NCBI RefSeq assembly: GCF_002105535.1
Contig: NZ_CP015848.1
Span: 4,477,693-4,541,692, forward strand
Reading direction: 5' to 3'
From: Magnetospirillum sp. ME-1
GTDB lineage: Bacteria > Pseudomonadota > Alphaproteobacteria > Rhodospirillales > Magnetospirillaceae
DNA: 64,000 nt
In this document: in pieces, positions 38,467 to 46,811 of the stretch
Layout of the letters: each line of letters begins with the position of its first letter
How positions within the stretch are numbered: the stretch's first letter is position 1
Program-made: the position numbers and the translations under genes
The notes under the pieces: model-generated
The model's database searches: none
The model's input: only the letters and a program-made list of their open reading frames with translations
What the model was told of the DNA's origin: nothing

Positions 38467-39569
38467 TGCTGCCGGTGGAGTCCAGCCTCGCCATCACGCT
38501 CCATCTGGAGGGGGACCGCGTCGGGCGGGTGGAGATCGTCTCCAGCCGCCTGGTCAAGGCGTCCGACATGCTGAACGGCCGCCCGCCGGCCCAGGTCCTG
38601 GCCCTGCTGCCCACCCTCTATTCCCTGTGCGGCACCGCCCAAGGCCTCGCCGGCCTGGAGGCGGTGGAGAACGCCGCCGGCATCACGGTCCCGGATGCCC
38701 AGCGGACGGCGCGGCGTGTCCTGTGTCTGGTGGAGGTGGTGGCCGAGCACGCCGCTTGCGCCTTGCGCGACTGGCCCGCCCTGATCGGCGAGGCGCAAGA
38801 CCTCGACGGCCTCAAGCCGCTGCGCCCGCTGATCATGGCGGCGCGCAAGGCGCTCTATCCCGCCGGTGACTGGACCGTGCCGGGCGGCGGCCGGCTGGCC
38901 CCCGATCAGAGCGCCCTGGGCGATGTCCTGGGCGGCCTGGGCGAGGCCGTGGCCCGAGCCGATGACGTGGCCGACCGCCTGATCAGCCGCATCGAGGACG
39001 ACAATCTCGAAGGCTTCGGCGCCGTCCCCCCCTGCCTGATGCCCCCAGGCGGGCCACCTGATCTGGACGACAGGCTCAAGGCCGACGATGGCGGCTCCTA
39101 CCGCGCCCGTCCGGACTGCAAGGGTGCCGTGTTCGAGACCGGGCCTTTGGCCCGCCAGTCCGGCCGCCCCCTGATGGCGCTGCTGATGGGCCAGTACGGC
39201 ACCGGCCTGATGCCCCGCTTCTCCGCCCGGATGATGGAGATGGCGTCGGCGTTGCGGGAAGTGGAAGATTTGGTGCAGGATTTAAGCGGTCATTCCGGCG
39301 GCCTGCCCATGGAGCGTACGGACGGCGCCGGATTGGGAATGGTCGAGGCGGCACGCGGCCTTCTGGCCCACCGGGTGGAATTGCGGGAGGGGTTGTTGAG
39401 CGCGTACCGGATTGCAGCTCCCACCGAGTGGAACTTCCACCCCGACGGTCCCCTGGCCCGGGGATTGGCCGGCGCGTCCGGCCCCGATCTGGCGGGACGG
39501 GCCGCCCTGCTGGCCGCCAGCCTGGACCCTTGCGTTCCCTTCCGCGTCGAGGTCAGGCCCCATGCATGA
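38466..39569 (+). CDS. hupK: HupK-like hydrogenase assembly protein
   Basis: A 367-residue protein with a worn resemblance to hydrogenase large subunits: LYSLCGTAQG corresponds to RICGVC and LDPCVPFRVEV near the C-terminus to DPCxxC. Each motif retains only one Cys, so it cannot hold the NiFe site. HupK proteins of Rhizobium and Rhodobacter have this character and are proposed scaffolds in Fe-ligand assembly. It starts by overlap with the HypC-like gene and overlaps hypA by 8 bp. Confidence 0.7.
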   Translation: MLPVESSLAITLHLEGDRVGRVEIVSSRLVKASDMLNGRPPAQVLALLPTLYSLCGTAQGLAGLEAVENAAGITVPDAQRTARRVLCLVEVVAEHAACALRDWPALIGEAQDLDGLKPLRPLIMAARKALYPAGDWTVPGGGRLAPDQSALGDVLGGLGEAVARADDVADRLISRIEDDNLEGFGAVPPCLMPPGGPPDLDDRLKADDGGSYRARPDCKGAVFETGPLARQSGRPLMALLMGQYGTGLMPRFSARMMEMASALREVEDLVQDLSGHSGGLPMERTDGAGLGMVEAARGLLAHRVELREGLLSAYRIAAPTEWNFHPDGPLARGLAGASGPDLAGRAALLAASLDPCVPFRVEVRPHA

Positions 39570-39906
39570 GATGAGTCTGACCGAGGGCGTGGTGCGCATC
39601 CTGGAGGATCAGGCGGCAAGCCACGGCTTCACCCGGGTCAAGACGGTGTGGCTGGAGATCGGCGAATTGTCCACCGTGGTGCCGGAAAGCATGGAATTCT
39701 GCTTCGACGCGGTGGCGCGGGGCAATCCGCTGACCGCCGAGACCAAGCTGGAGATCATCCGCGTCCCCGGCACCGCCTGGTGCATGGATTGCTCGAAATC
39801 GGTCCACGTCACCTCGCGGGTGGACCTCTGCCCCGATTGCGGCGGCGCCAAGCTGGCGGTGACCTCGGGCGAGGAGATGCGGATCAAGGAAATGGAGGTG
39901 GAGTGA
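39562..39906 (+). CDS. hypA: Hydrogenase nickel incorporation protein
   Basis: A 114-residue HypA. The N-terminal MHEMSL contains the Ni-binding His-2. The zinc site is CMDC (near residue 74) and CPDC (near residue 92). It works with HypB to insert nickel into the large subunit. It overlaps hypB by the A of TGATG. Confidence 0.95.
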   Translation: MHEMSLTEGVVRILEDQAASHGFTRVKTVWLEIGELSTVVPESMEFCFDAVARGNPLTAETKLEIIRVPGTAWCMDCSKSVHVTSRVDLCPDCGGAKLAVTSGEEMRIKEMEVE

Positions 39907-40838
39907 TGTGCACGGTTTGCGGCTGCGGAGACGCCAAGGTGGACGGCCACACCCATTCCCATGACCATGACCATGACCACCATCATGGCCACAGCCACGA
40001 TCACAGCCATGACCACCCCCATGGCCACGACCATCATCACCACCACGACCACGATTCCGACAAGGATATCCACTACGGCCGGGGAATCGCCGGGGTGCAC
40101 GTGCCGGGCCTCAGCCAGAAGCGCATCGTCCAGATCGAAAAGGACATCCTGTCCCACAACGACGATTTCGCGGGGCGCAACCGCGTCTGGCTGGCCGAGC
40201 ACGGCGTCTTCGCGCTGAACCTCGTTTCCAGCCCCGGCTCGGGCAAGACCACGCTGCTGTGCCGCACCGCCGAGGCGCTGAAGTCCCGCTACCCCCTGGC
40301 GGTGATCGAGGGCGACCAGCAGACCAGCTTCGACGCCGACCGCATCCGCGCCACCGGCATTCCCGCCATCCAGGTCAACACCGGCAAGGGCTGCCATCTC
40401 GACGCCCACATGGTGGAAAGCGCCATCGCCAAGCTGAACGTCGCCGATGATTCGGTGCTGTTCATCGAGAATGTGGGCAATCTGGTCTGCCCCGCCGCCT
40501 TCGATCTGGGTGAGGCCTACAAGGTGGCCATCCTGTCGGTGACCGAGGGCGAGGACAAGCCCTTGAAGTACCCCGACATGTTCCACGCGGCTGCCATGAT
40601 GATCCTCAACAAGACCGATCTGCTGCCCCACACCGATTTCGACGTGGAGCGCTGCATCGGCTTTGCCCGCCGGGTCAATCCCGACATTGTCGTCCTGCAG
40701 CTTTCGGCGCGGACCGGCGAGGGCTTCGACGAATGGCTGGCCTGGATCAACGAAGGCAGGAAGCGCATGGTCACCGAACGCATCCGCCGCCTGGAAGCCA
40801 AGCTGGCCGCCGCCAAGGCGAGTCTGGAGGGCAAGTGA
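39906..40838 (+). CDS. hypB: Hydrogenase nickel incorporation GTPase with His-rich nickel store
   Basis: A 310-residue GTPase. The start MCTVCGCGD is the high-affinity Ni motif, and residues about 14-52 are a His/Asp tract that stores nickel. The G1 motif is [12 protein letters not shown]3 is near ENVGNLVCP and NKTD is G4. It delivers nickel with HypA. The ATG at 39906 is used; the longer frame upstream is an artefact of hypA. Confidence 0.95.
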   Translation: MCTVCGCGDAKVDGHTHSHDHDHDHHHGHSHDHSHDHPHGHDHHHHHDHDSDKDIHYGRGIAGVHVPGLSQKRIVQIEKDILSHNDDFAGRNRVWLAEHGVFALNLVSSPGSGKTTLLCRTAEALKSRYPLAVIEGDQQTSFDADRIRATGIPAIQVNTGKGCHLDAHMVESAIAKLNVADDSVLFIENVGNLVCPAAFDLGEAYKVAILSVTEGEDKPLKYPDMFHAAAMMILNKTDLLPHTDFDVERCIGFARRVNPDIVVLQLSARTGEGFDEWLAWINEGRKRMVTERIRRLEAKLAAAKASLEGK

Positions 40839-41914
40839 GTTCGTCGGCCATCGCCCAGATCGTCCCCCTGCCGCGTGAAGTGCCGCCGGTGCTGGCGGTG
40901 GGCGCGTTCCTCAAGAACTCGGTCTGCCTGACCCGGGGTTCGGAAGCGCTGATCTCGGCCAATCACGGCGATCTCGGCACGCCGGAAGCCATCGCCGCCT
41001 TCGAGGAGACGGTCGAAGCGCTGGTGGCGGAATCCGGTGTGACCCCGGTGCGCGTCGCCCATGATCTACACCCCGATTTCCATTCCACCCGCTACGCCCA
41101 ATCCCTGGACCTGCCGGCGGTGGCGGTACAGCACCACCACGCCCACGCCGCGGCGATAGCCGCCGAGCACGGCATCGAGGGGCCGGTGATCGGCGTGTCC
41201 TTCGACGGCTTCGGCTTAGGGCCCGGCAACCAGTCGTGGGGCGGCGAATTGCTGCTGGCCGAGGGCGCCCATTACCGCCGCCTGGGCCACCTTGCCCTGT
41301 TGCCCCAGCCGGGCGGCGACCGGGCGGCGCGCGAGCCCTGGCGCATGGCGGCGGCGGCGCTGCATCGCCTGGGGCAAGGTGCGGAAATCGCCGAGCGCTT
41401 CCGCAATATCCCCGCGAGCGCCATGCTGGGCCAGATGCTGGACAGGCGCCTCAACAGCCCGGAAACCTCGTCGGCCGGGCGGCTGTTCGACGCCGCCTGC
41501 GGCCTGTTGGGCATCCACCCCATCGCCGAGTTCGAAGGCCAGGCCCCCATGGCCTTGGAAGCCCTGGTGACCAGGCCGGAAGTGCTGCCCACCGGCTGGA
41601 TCCTTCAGGACGGGGTGCTGGACCTGCTGCCGCTGCTGGCCTGCCTCGCCCATTGCACCGACCCGGTCCGGGGTGCCAACCTGTTCCACGGCACCCTGGT
41701 CGAGGCCATGGGGCTGTGGATCTGCGACGTGGCCGAGGCCGCCGGAACGCCTTATGTCGCCTTGGGGGGCGGTTGCTTCCTCAATCGCGTGCTGACCGGC
41801 GGATTGGTGGATAAGTTGACGGATGCGGGCCTGAAGCCCCTTCTGGCCGCCAAGGTATCGCCCGGCGACGCCGGCCTGTCCCTGGGGCAGGCCTGGATCG
41901 CCGCGCTGAGTTGA
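40835..41914 (+). CDS. hypF: Truncated HypF: Kae1-like carbamoyltransferase domain only
   Basis: A 359-residue protein starting with GTG at 40835, overlapping the hypB stop (GTGA). It corresponds to the C-terminal Kae1/TobZ-like half of Hyp[46 protein letters not shown] and [14 protein letters not shown] are the conserved metal/ATP segments. The N-terminal acylphosphatase, zinc-finger and YrdC domains that make carbamoyl-AMP are absent; no sequence for them precedes it. Ralstonia eutropha is reported to carry a similarly shortened HypF1. Either another protein supplies the missing activity, or a full-length hypF lies elsewhere. Confidence 0.85.
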   Translation: MSSSAIAQIVPLPREVPPVLAVGAFLKNSVCLTRGSEALISANHGDLGTPEAIAAFEETVEALVAESGVTPVRVAHDLHPDFHSTRYAQSLDLPAVAVQHHHAHAAAIAAEHGIEGPVIGVSFDGFGLGPGNQSWGGELLLAEGAHYRRLGHLALLPQPGGDRAAREPWRMAAAALHRLGQGAEIAERFRNIPASAMLGQMLDRRLNSPETSSAGRLFDAACGLLGIHPIAEFEGQAPMALEALVTRPEVLPTGWILQDGVLDLLPLLACLAHCTDPVRGANLFHGTLVEAMGLWICDVAEAAGTPYVALGGGCFLNRVLTGGLVDKLTDAGLKPLLAAKVSPGDAGLSLGQAWIAALS

Positions 41915-41924
41915 TTGTTGTTGA

Positions 41925-42023
41925 TGTCATCCTGAACGAAGTGAAGGATCTCGGCTTGGCCTGATGCATCAGTATCGGCACAGTCCGTCCAGACGGAGAT
42001 CCCTCGGCAAGCTCGGGATGACA
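41925..42023. repeat. Interspersed palindromic element inside the hyp operon
   Basis: The ends are complementary: TGTCATCC with a following TGAACGAAGTGAAGGATCTC, and GAGATCCCTCGGCAAGC ending GGGATGACA. The total is about 99 bp. Similar TGTCATCC...GGATGACA elements are scattered in many bacterial genomes. It occupies the only long gap (128 bp) between hypF and hypC. Confidence 0.65.
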
Positions 42024-42042
42024 AAACGAGGAAAACCGTATC

Positions 42043-42270
42043 ATGTGCCTTGCCCTGCCCTCCCTGGTCACCGAGATCCTGCCCGACGACAATGCCCGGG
42101 TGGAACTGGGCGGTGTCTCCAAGATCATCTCGCTGGCCCTGGTCTCCGACGTGAAGCCGGGCGATTACGTCATCGTCCATGTGGGCTACGCGCTGTCGGT
42201 GATCGATCCCGAGGAGGCGGCCCGCACCCTGGAACTGTTCCGCGAGATGGGCGAGGAATTGCCGGCGTGA
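42043..42270 (+). CDS. hypC: Hydrogenase assembly chaperone HypC
   Basis: A 75-residue HypC beginning MCLALPS, with the conserved GDYVIVHVGYAL core. Its stop overlaps the GTG start of hypD, its partner in Fe(CN)2CO assembly. It is the second HypC paralogue of the operon. Confidence 0.93.
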   Translation: MCLALPSLVTEILPDDNARVELGGVSKIISLALVSDVKPGDYVIVHVGYALSVIDPEEAARTLELFREMGEELPA

Positions 42271-43406
42271 AATACATCGACGAGTTCCGCGACGGCGAGG
42301 TGGCGCAAAGCATCGCCAAGGCCATCAAGGCCGAGGCCGATCCAGCCTCCACCTACCACATCATGGAGTTCTGCGGCGGCCACACCCACGCCATCAGCCG
42401 CTACGGCCTGGAGGACCTGCTGCCCGCCAATGTGCGCATGATCCACGGGCCGGGCTGCCCGGTCTGCGTCCTGCCCGTCGGGCGCATCGACGCCGCCATC
42501 TGGCTGGCGCGTCAGCCGGGCGTGACGCTCGTCACCTATGGCGACATGCTGCGGGTGCCGGGGTCGAAGCGCCTGTCGCTGTTGAAGGCCAAGGCCGAGG
42601 GCGCCGACGTGCGCATGGTCTATTCGACGCTGGACGCCATCAAGCTGGCGAGCGCCAATCCCGACCGCCAGGTGGTGTTCTTCGCCATCGGCTTCGAGAC
42701 CACCACGCCGCCCACCGCCGTGGCCCTCAAACAGGCCCAGGCCCTGGACTTGAAGAATTTCAGCGTGTTCTGCAACCACGTACTGACGCCGTCCGCCATC
42801 ACCCAGATTCTCGACAGCCCCGAGGTGCGGGAACTGGGCACGGTCAAGCTGGACGCCTTCATCGGCCCGGCCCATGTGTCCACCATCATCGGCTCGCGCC
42901 CCTACGAATACTTCGCCGAGGAATACCAGCGCCCGGTGGTGATCGCCGGTTTCGAGCCCCTGGACGTCATGCAGGCGGTGCGCATGCTGGTGCGCCAGAT
43001 CAACGACGGCCGCTTCGAGGTGGAAAACGAGTTCGCCCGCGCCGTGACCCGGGACGGCAACGAGAAGGCCAAGTCCCTGGTGGCCGACATGTTCGAGCTG
43101 CGCCGCGTCTTCGAATGGCGGGGATTGGGCCAGGTGCCCTATTCGGCGCTGCGCCTGAAAGAGCCCTATGCCGCCTGGGACGCTGAGCGCCGCTGGGATG
43201 TGCCCCAGGACAACCCCGGCGACAACAAGGCCTGCGAATGCGGCGCCATCCTGAGGGGCGTGAAGAAGCCCACCGACTGCAAGCTGTTCGGCACCGTGTG
43301 CACGCCCGAGAACCCCATGGGGTCGTGCATGGTCTCGGCCGAGGGCGCCTGCGCCGCCCATTGGACCTACGGCCGCTTCCGCGACCTGGAGACGAGCGAT
43401 GCCTGA
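42267..43406 (+). CDS. hypD: Hydrogenase Fe(CN)2CO assembly protein
   Basis: A 379-residue protein; GTG start at 42267 overlapping hypC (GTGA). Key motifs are EFCGGHTHAI, HGPGCPVCVLP, GFETTTPPTA and the C-terminal [4Fe-4S] Cys cluster (CECGAILRG, CKLFGTVCTP, GSCMVSAEGACAA). HypD carries the iron centre while CN and CO ligands are added. Length is normal. Confidence 0.95.
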   Translation: MKYIDEFRDGEVAQSIAKAIKAEADPASTYHIMEFCGGHTHAISRYGLEDLLPANVRMIHGPGCPVCVLPVGRIDAAIWLARQPGVTLVTYGDMLRVPGSKRLSLLKAKAEGADVRMVYSTLDAIKLASANPDRQVVFFAIGFETTTPPTAVALKQAQALDLKNFSVFCNHVLTPSAITQILDSPEVRELGTVKLDAFIGPAHVSTIIGSRPYEYFAEEYQRPVVIAGFEPLDVMQAVRMLVRQINDGRFEVENEFARAVTRDGNEKAKSLVADMFELRRVFEWRGLGQVPYSALRLKEPYAAWDAERRWDVPQDNPGDNKACECGAILRGVKKPTDCKLFGTVCTPENPMGSCMVSAEGACAAHWTYGRFRDLETSDA

Positions 43407-43659
43407 AATCAGCCGCTTCCTGGGCATGATCATCGCCATGTATTACGACGACCACGCACCGCCCCATTTCCATGTCCGTTACGGCGAGCGCGAGGCGGTG
43501 ATCCGCATCAATGATCTTGCCTGCATCCAGGGTAACCTGCCGCCCAAGGCCATGGGCCTCGTGATAGAATGGGCGACGGCCCATAAGAGCGAGCTGGAAC
43601 AGGATTGGGCTCTGGCCCGCCAGGACATGCCGCTCAACAAGATCGCGCCTCTGGAGTAG
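43399..43659 (+). CDS. DUF4160 protein
   Basis: An 86-residue protein, beginning MPEISRFLGMIIAMYYDDHAPPHFHVRYG. The HAPPHFHV segment is the hallmark of DUF4160. Such genes are almost always followed by a DUF2442 gene, as here, and the pair is widely suspected to be a toxin-antitoxin-like module. It overlaps hypD by 8 bp, so it is embedded in the hyp operon and translationally coupled. Confidence 0.85.
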   Translation: MPEISRFLGMIIAMYYDDHAPPHFHVRYGEREAVIRINDLACIQGNLPPKAMGLVIEWATAHKSELEQDWALARQDMPLNKIAPLE

Positions 43660-43661
43660 CC

Positions 43662-43925
43662 ATGCACAGGGATGTCGTCCAGGTCACCTCGATTGACGGT
43701 TTCAAGCTCCGTCTCCGTTTTCAGGACGGAGCCGAAGGGGAGGTCGATTGCTCGACTTTGCTCTCCTTCAAAGGCGTCTTCGCCCCCCTGAAGGACCCCG
43801 CTGAATTCGCCAAGGTGCGGATCAATCCTGAATTGGGGACCATCTGCTGGCCCAACGGCGCCGACATTTGTCCCGATATCCTCTATTCCCGCGCCACGGG
43901 CGCTCCCCTTCCCGGACAGCATTGA
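43662..43925 (+). CDS. DUF2442 protein
   Basis: An 87-residue protein from the ATG at 43662. It has the DUF2442 core: VTSIDGFKLRLRFQDGAEGEVD, then FAPLKDPAEFAKVRINPELGTICWPNGADICPD. It immediately follows the DUF4160 gene and abuts the hypE start (TGA next to ATG at 43926). It is the probable partner of the DUF4160 protein; its biochemical role is not established. Confidence 0.85.
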   Translation: MHRDVVQVTSIDGFKLRLRFQDGAEGEVDCSTLLSFKGVFAPLKDPAEFAKVRINPELGTICWPNGADICPDILYSRATGAPLPGQH

Positions 43926-44975
43926 ATGACCCTGCCCCGCCGCGCCCATCCCCGCCCGCTGGATATCGCCTCCGGCCGCGTCGACCTCACCCATGGCGGC
44001 GGCGGCCGCGCCATGGCCCAACTGGTCGAGGAGCTGTTCGTCGCCGCCTTCGACAACGAGGCGCTGAACCAGCGCAACGATCAGGCCGCCTTCGACGTGC
44101 CCGGCGGCAGGATGGTGATGACCACCGACGGCTATGTCATCAGCCCGCTGTTCTTTCCCGGCGGCGATATCGGCTCGCTCGCCGTCCACGGCACCGTCAA
44201 CGACGTGGCCATGGCCGGCGCCAGGCCCCTCTCCCTGTCGGCGGGCTTCATCATCGAGGAGGGCTTTCCGCTGGCCGACCTGAAGCGCATCGTCCAATCC
44301 ATGGCCAAGGCCAGCAAGGACGCGGGCGTACCGGTGGTCACCGGCGACACCAAGGTGGTGGAAAAGGGCAAGGGCGACGGCATCTTCATCACCACGGCGG
44401 GCATCGGCATCGTGCCGGCGGGGGTGGAGATTTCCGGTGACCTGGCCCGTCCCGGCGATGCCATCCTGGTATCGGGCACCATGGGCGACCACGGCGTGGC
44501 GGTGATGAGCCAGCGGGAATCCTTAGGCTTCGAGACCGAGATCCTCTCGGACTCGGCGGCATTGCATACAATGGTCGCCGAGATGGTCGCCGCCGTGCCG
44601 GGTATCCGGGTGCTGCGCGACCCCACGCGGGGCGGTCTGGCCGCCACCTTGAACGAGATCGCCAGCCAGTCGGGTGTGGGCATGCTGATCGAGGAGGCCC
44701 TGGTGCCGGTCAAGCCCCAGGTGCTGGGCGCCTGCGAGCTTCTGGGCCTCGACCCCCTTTACGTCGCCAACGAGGGCAAGCTGATCTGCATCTGCGCCGA
44801 ATCCGACGCGGCCCGCCTGCTCGACATCATGCGCGCCCATCCCTTAGGGATCGACGCGGCCCGTATCGGGGCATGCCGGGAAGACTCCCACCACTTCGTC
44901 CAGATGAAGACCCGCATGGGCGGCAACCGGGTGGTGGATTGGCTGGCCGGCGAGCAGTTGCCGAGGATCTGTTGA
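43926..44975 (+). CDS. hypE: Hydrogenase cyanide-ligand synthesis protein
   Basis: A 349-residue HypE. The N-terminal GGGGRAMAQLV and MTTDGYVISPLFFPGGDIG are the PurM-like ATP site, and the C-terminus ends PRIC, where the Cys is carbamoylated by HypF and dehydrated to thiocyanate. The ATG at 43926 follows the DUF2442 stop directly. It is separated from hypD by two foreign-type genes but retains coupled translation. Confidence 0.94.
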   Translation: MTLPRRAHPRPLDIASGRVDLTHGGGGRAMAQLVEELFVAAFDNEALNQRNDQAAFDVPGGRMVMTTDGYVISPLFFPGGDIGSLAVHGTVNDVAMAGARPLSLSAGFIIEEGFPLADLKRIVQSMAKASKDAGVPVVTGDTKVVEKGKGDGIFITTAGIGIVPAGVEISGDLARPGDAILVSGTMGDHGVAVMSQRESLGFETEILSDSAALHTMVAEMVAAVPGIRVLRDPTRGGLAATLNEIASQSGVGMLIEEALVPVKPQVLGACELLGLDPLYVANEGKLICICAESDAARLLDIMRAHPLGIDAARIGACREDSHHFVQMKTRMGGNRVVDWLAGEQLPRIC

Positions 44976-46627
44976 TGCGTGTTCTGCTCCTCGCCCATTC
45001 CTTCAACTCGCTGACCCAGCGCCTGTGGGTGGAACTGTCGGAACTGGGGCATGACGTCACCTGTGAATTCGACGTCAACGACGCCGTCACAATCCAGGCG
45101 GTGGAGATGGCCCGGCCCGACGTGATCGTCGCCCCCTTCCTCAAGCGCGCCATTCCCGAAGCCGTGTGGAAGAACCACCTGTGCCTGGTGGTCCATCCCG
45201 GCCCGCCCGGCGACCGGGGACCGGCGGCGCTGGACTGGGCCATCCTGGAAGGCCGCCAGGAATGGGGCGTCACCGTGCTGCAGGCCGAGGCCGGCATGGA
45301 CGAAGGCCCGGTCTGGGCCAGCCGCACCTTCGCGCTGCGTCATGCCACCAAGTCCAGTCTGTATCGCAACGAAGTGGCCGATGGAGCGGTGGAGGCGGTG
45401 CTCGACGCGCTCGCCCGCCTCGCCGACGGACCGGTCGGTCGCCCGGCCCTGGCCCCCTTCAAGCCGGCGGTCAAGCAGGCCGATCGCGCCATCGACTGGA
45501 GCCGGGACGACACCGCCACCGTGGTCGCCAAGATCCGCTCCGCCGACGGCACGCCGGGCCTGCTGGATTCCATCCTCGACCGGTCGGTCTACCTGTATGA
45601 CGCCCATGCCGCATCCGGCCTATCGGGTAAGCCGGGCGAACTGGTCGCCCGCTCAGGATCAGCGGTGGCGCGGGCCACCACCGACGGCGCGGTGTGGATC
45701 GGCCATCTGCGGGCCAGGCAAGAGCATGCGCTTAAGCTGCCGGCGCTGGACGTGCTGGGACCCCTGGACCACCTGCCGGAAGAGCCCGGCTATCACGACA
45801 TCTGGTACGACGAGCGCCACGGGGTGGGATACCTGCACTTCCCCTTCGTCAACGGCGCCATGAGCACCGATCAGTGCCGCCGTCTCCGCGATGCCTTCAT
45901 TAAGGCGACGGAGCGCCCGACAAAGGTGATCGTGCTGATGGGCGGCCCCGATTTCTGGTCCAACGGCATCCATCTGTGCACCATCGAAAGCGCGCAAAGT
46001 CCCGCCGGGGAATCCTGGGACAACATCAACGCCATGAACGATCTCTGCCGCGAGATCATCACCTGCCCCAGCCATTTCACCATGGCCGCCCTGCAGGGCA
46101 ATGCCGGCGCGGGCGGCGTGTTCCTGGCGCTGGCCGCCGATCTGGTGGCGGCCCGCGAAGCGGTGGTGCTGAACCCCCATTACAAGGGCATGGGAAACCT
46201 CTACGGCTCGGAATACTGGACCTATCTGCTGCCCCGGCGCTGCGGCGCCGGAAACGCCGCCCAAGTGGTCGAGGCCCGCCTGCCCATGGGCACGGCCGAA
46301 GCCGAGCGCCTGGGGCTGATCGACTGCCGCTTCGGACGCACCATCGCCGAATTCCGCCGGCTGGTGGAGGAAATGGCCGAAGCCCTGGCCGCCGATCCGG
46401 GCCTGGACGAGCGCCTGGCCGCCAAGCGCCTGACCCGCGCCGCCGACGAAGCCCAAAAGCCGCTCGAGCAATACCGAGCCGAGGAACTGGAGCACATGAA
46501 GCTGAACTTCTACGGCTTCGATCCCAGCTACCACGTGGCCCGCTACAACTTCATCCATAAAGTAAAGAAATCACGCACGCCACTATATCTTGCGGTTCAT
46601 CGTTCAAAAATAAACAACATTCGATAA
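44975..46627 (+). CDS. hypX: HypX/HoxX: CO-ligand synthesis enzyme
   Basis: A 550-residue protein with an N-terminal formyltransferase-like domain (about 1-250; HPGPPGDRGPAALDWA) and a C-terminal enoyl-CoA-hydratase-like domain (about 280-500; LQGNAGAGGVFLALAADLV). HypX makes the CO ligand from formyl-tetrahydrofolate via formyl-CoA, so the hydrogenase can mature in air. The start at 44975 overlaps the hypE stop (TGATG). The last 23 codons (from 46558, KVKKSRTPLYLAVHR) are AT-rich and unlike the rest of the gene, while the encoded C-terminus still looks natural. This marks the left end of the integrated island. Confidence 0.9.
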   Translation: MRVLLLAHSFNSLTQRLWVELSELGHDVTCEFDVNDAVTIQAVEMARPDVIVAPFLKRAIPEAVWKNHLCLVVHPGPPGDRGPAALDWAILEGRQEWGVTVLQAEAGMDEGPVWASRTFALRHATKSSLYRNEVADGAVEAVLDALARLADGPVGRPALAPFKPAVKQADRAIDWSRDDTATVVAKIRSADGTPGLLDSILDRSVYLYDAHAASGLSGKPGELVARSGSAVARATTDGAVWIGHLRARQEHALKLPALDVLGPLDHLPEEPGYHDIWYDERHGVGYLHFPFVNGAMSTDQCRRLRDAFIKATERPTKVIVLMGGPDFWSNGIHLCTIESAQSPAGESWDNINAMNDLCREIITCPSHFTMAALQGNAGAGGVFLALAADLVAAREAVVLNPHYKGMGNLYGSEYWTYLLPRRCGAGNAAQVVEARLPMGTAEAERLGLIDCRFGRTIAEFRRLVEEMAEALAADPGLDERLAAKRLTRAADEAQKPLEQYRAEELEHMKLNFYGFDPSYHVARYNFIHKVKKSRTPLYLAVHRSKINNIR

Positions 46628-46644
46628 ACAACCCCAATCTGTAT

Positions 46645-46675
46645 ACCGGACACTACCGGAACATAACCGGAACAT
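46645..46675. repeat. Three tandem ACCGGA repeats left of the integrase
   Basis: ACCGGACACT (46645), ACCGGAACAT (46655) and ACCGGAACAT (46666) follow at 10-11 bp spacing, one helical turn. This is suitable for cooperative protein binding, perhaps by a recombination directionality factor. Confidence 0.6.
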
Positions 46676-46696
46676 ATCGTGACTTAACTTACCCCA

Positions 46697-46793
46697 GGCT
46701 TACACAACTTGTCATAACTTGGCATTTGACCTAAGATATGGCTTACACAGCCCCATGTAAGCTATACCACATTGATATTGCGTGGCTTACACA
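46697..46793. repeat. Three GGCTTACACA direct repeats in the integrase leader
   Basis: Identical 10-mers occur at 46697, 46740 and 46784, spaced 43 and 44 bp. Partial inverted copies (TGTAAGC near 46755 and GTAAGCC near 46804) are interleaved. They resemble arm-type integrase sites or an autoregulatory operator. Confidence 0.65.
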
Positions 46794-46811
46794 TGAAATC
46801 GAGGGTAAGCC

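Noticed and set aside
46628-46811. tRNA gene as island integration site
   Set aside because: No cloverleaf or CCA-type 3' end can be formed in this stretch; the boundary falls in hypX instead.
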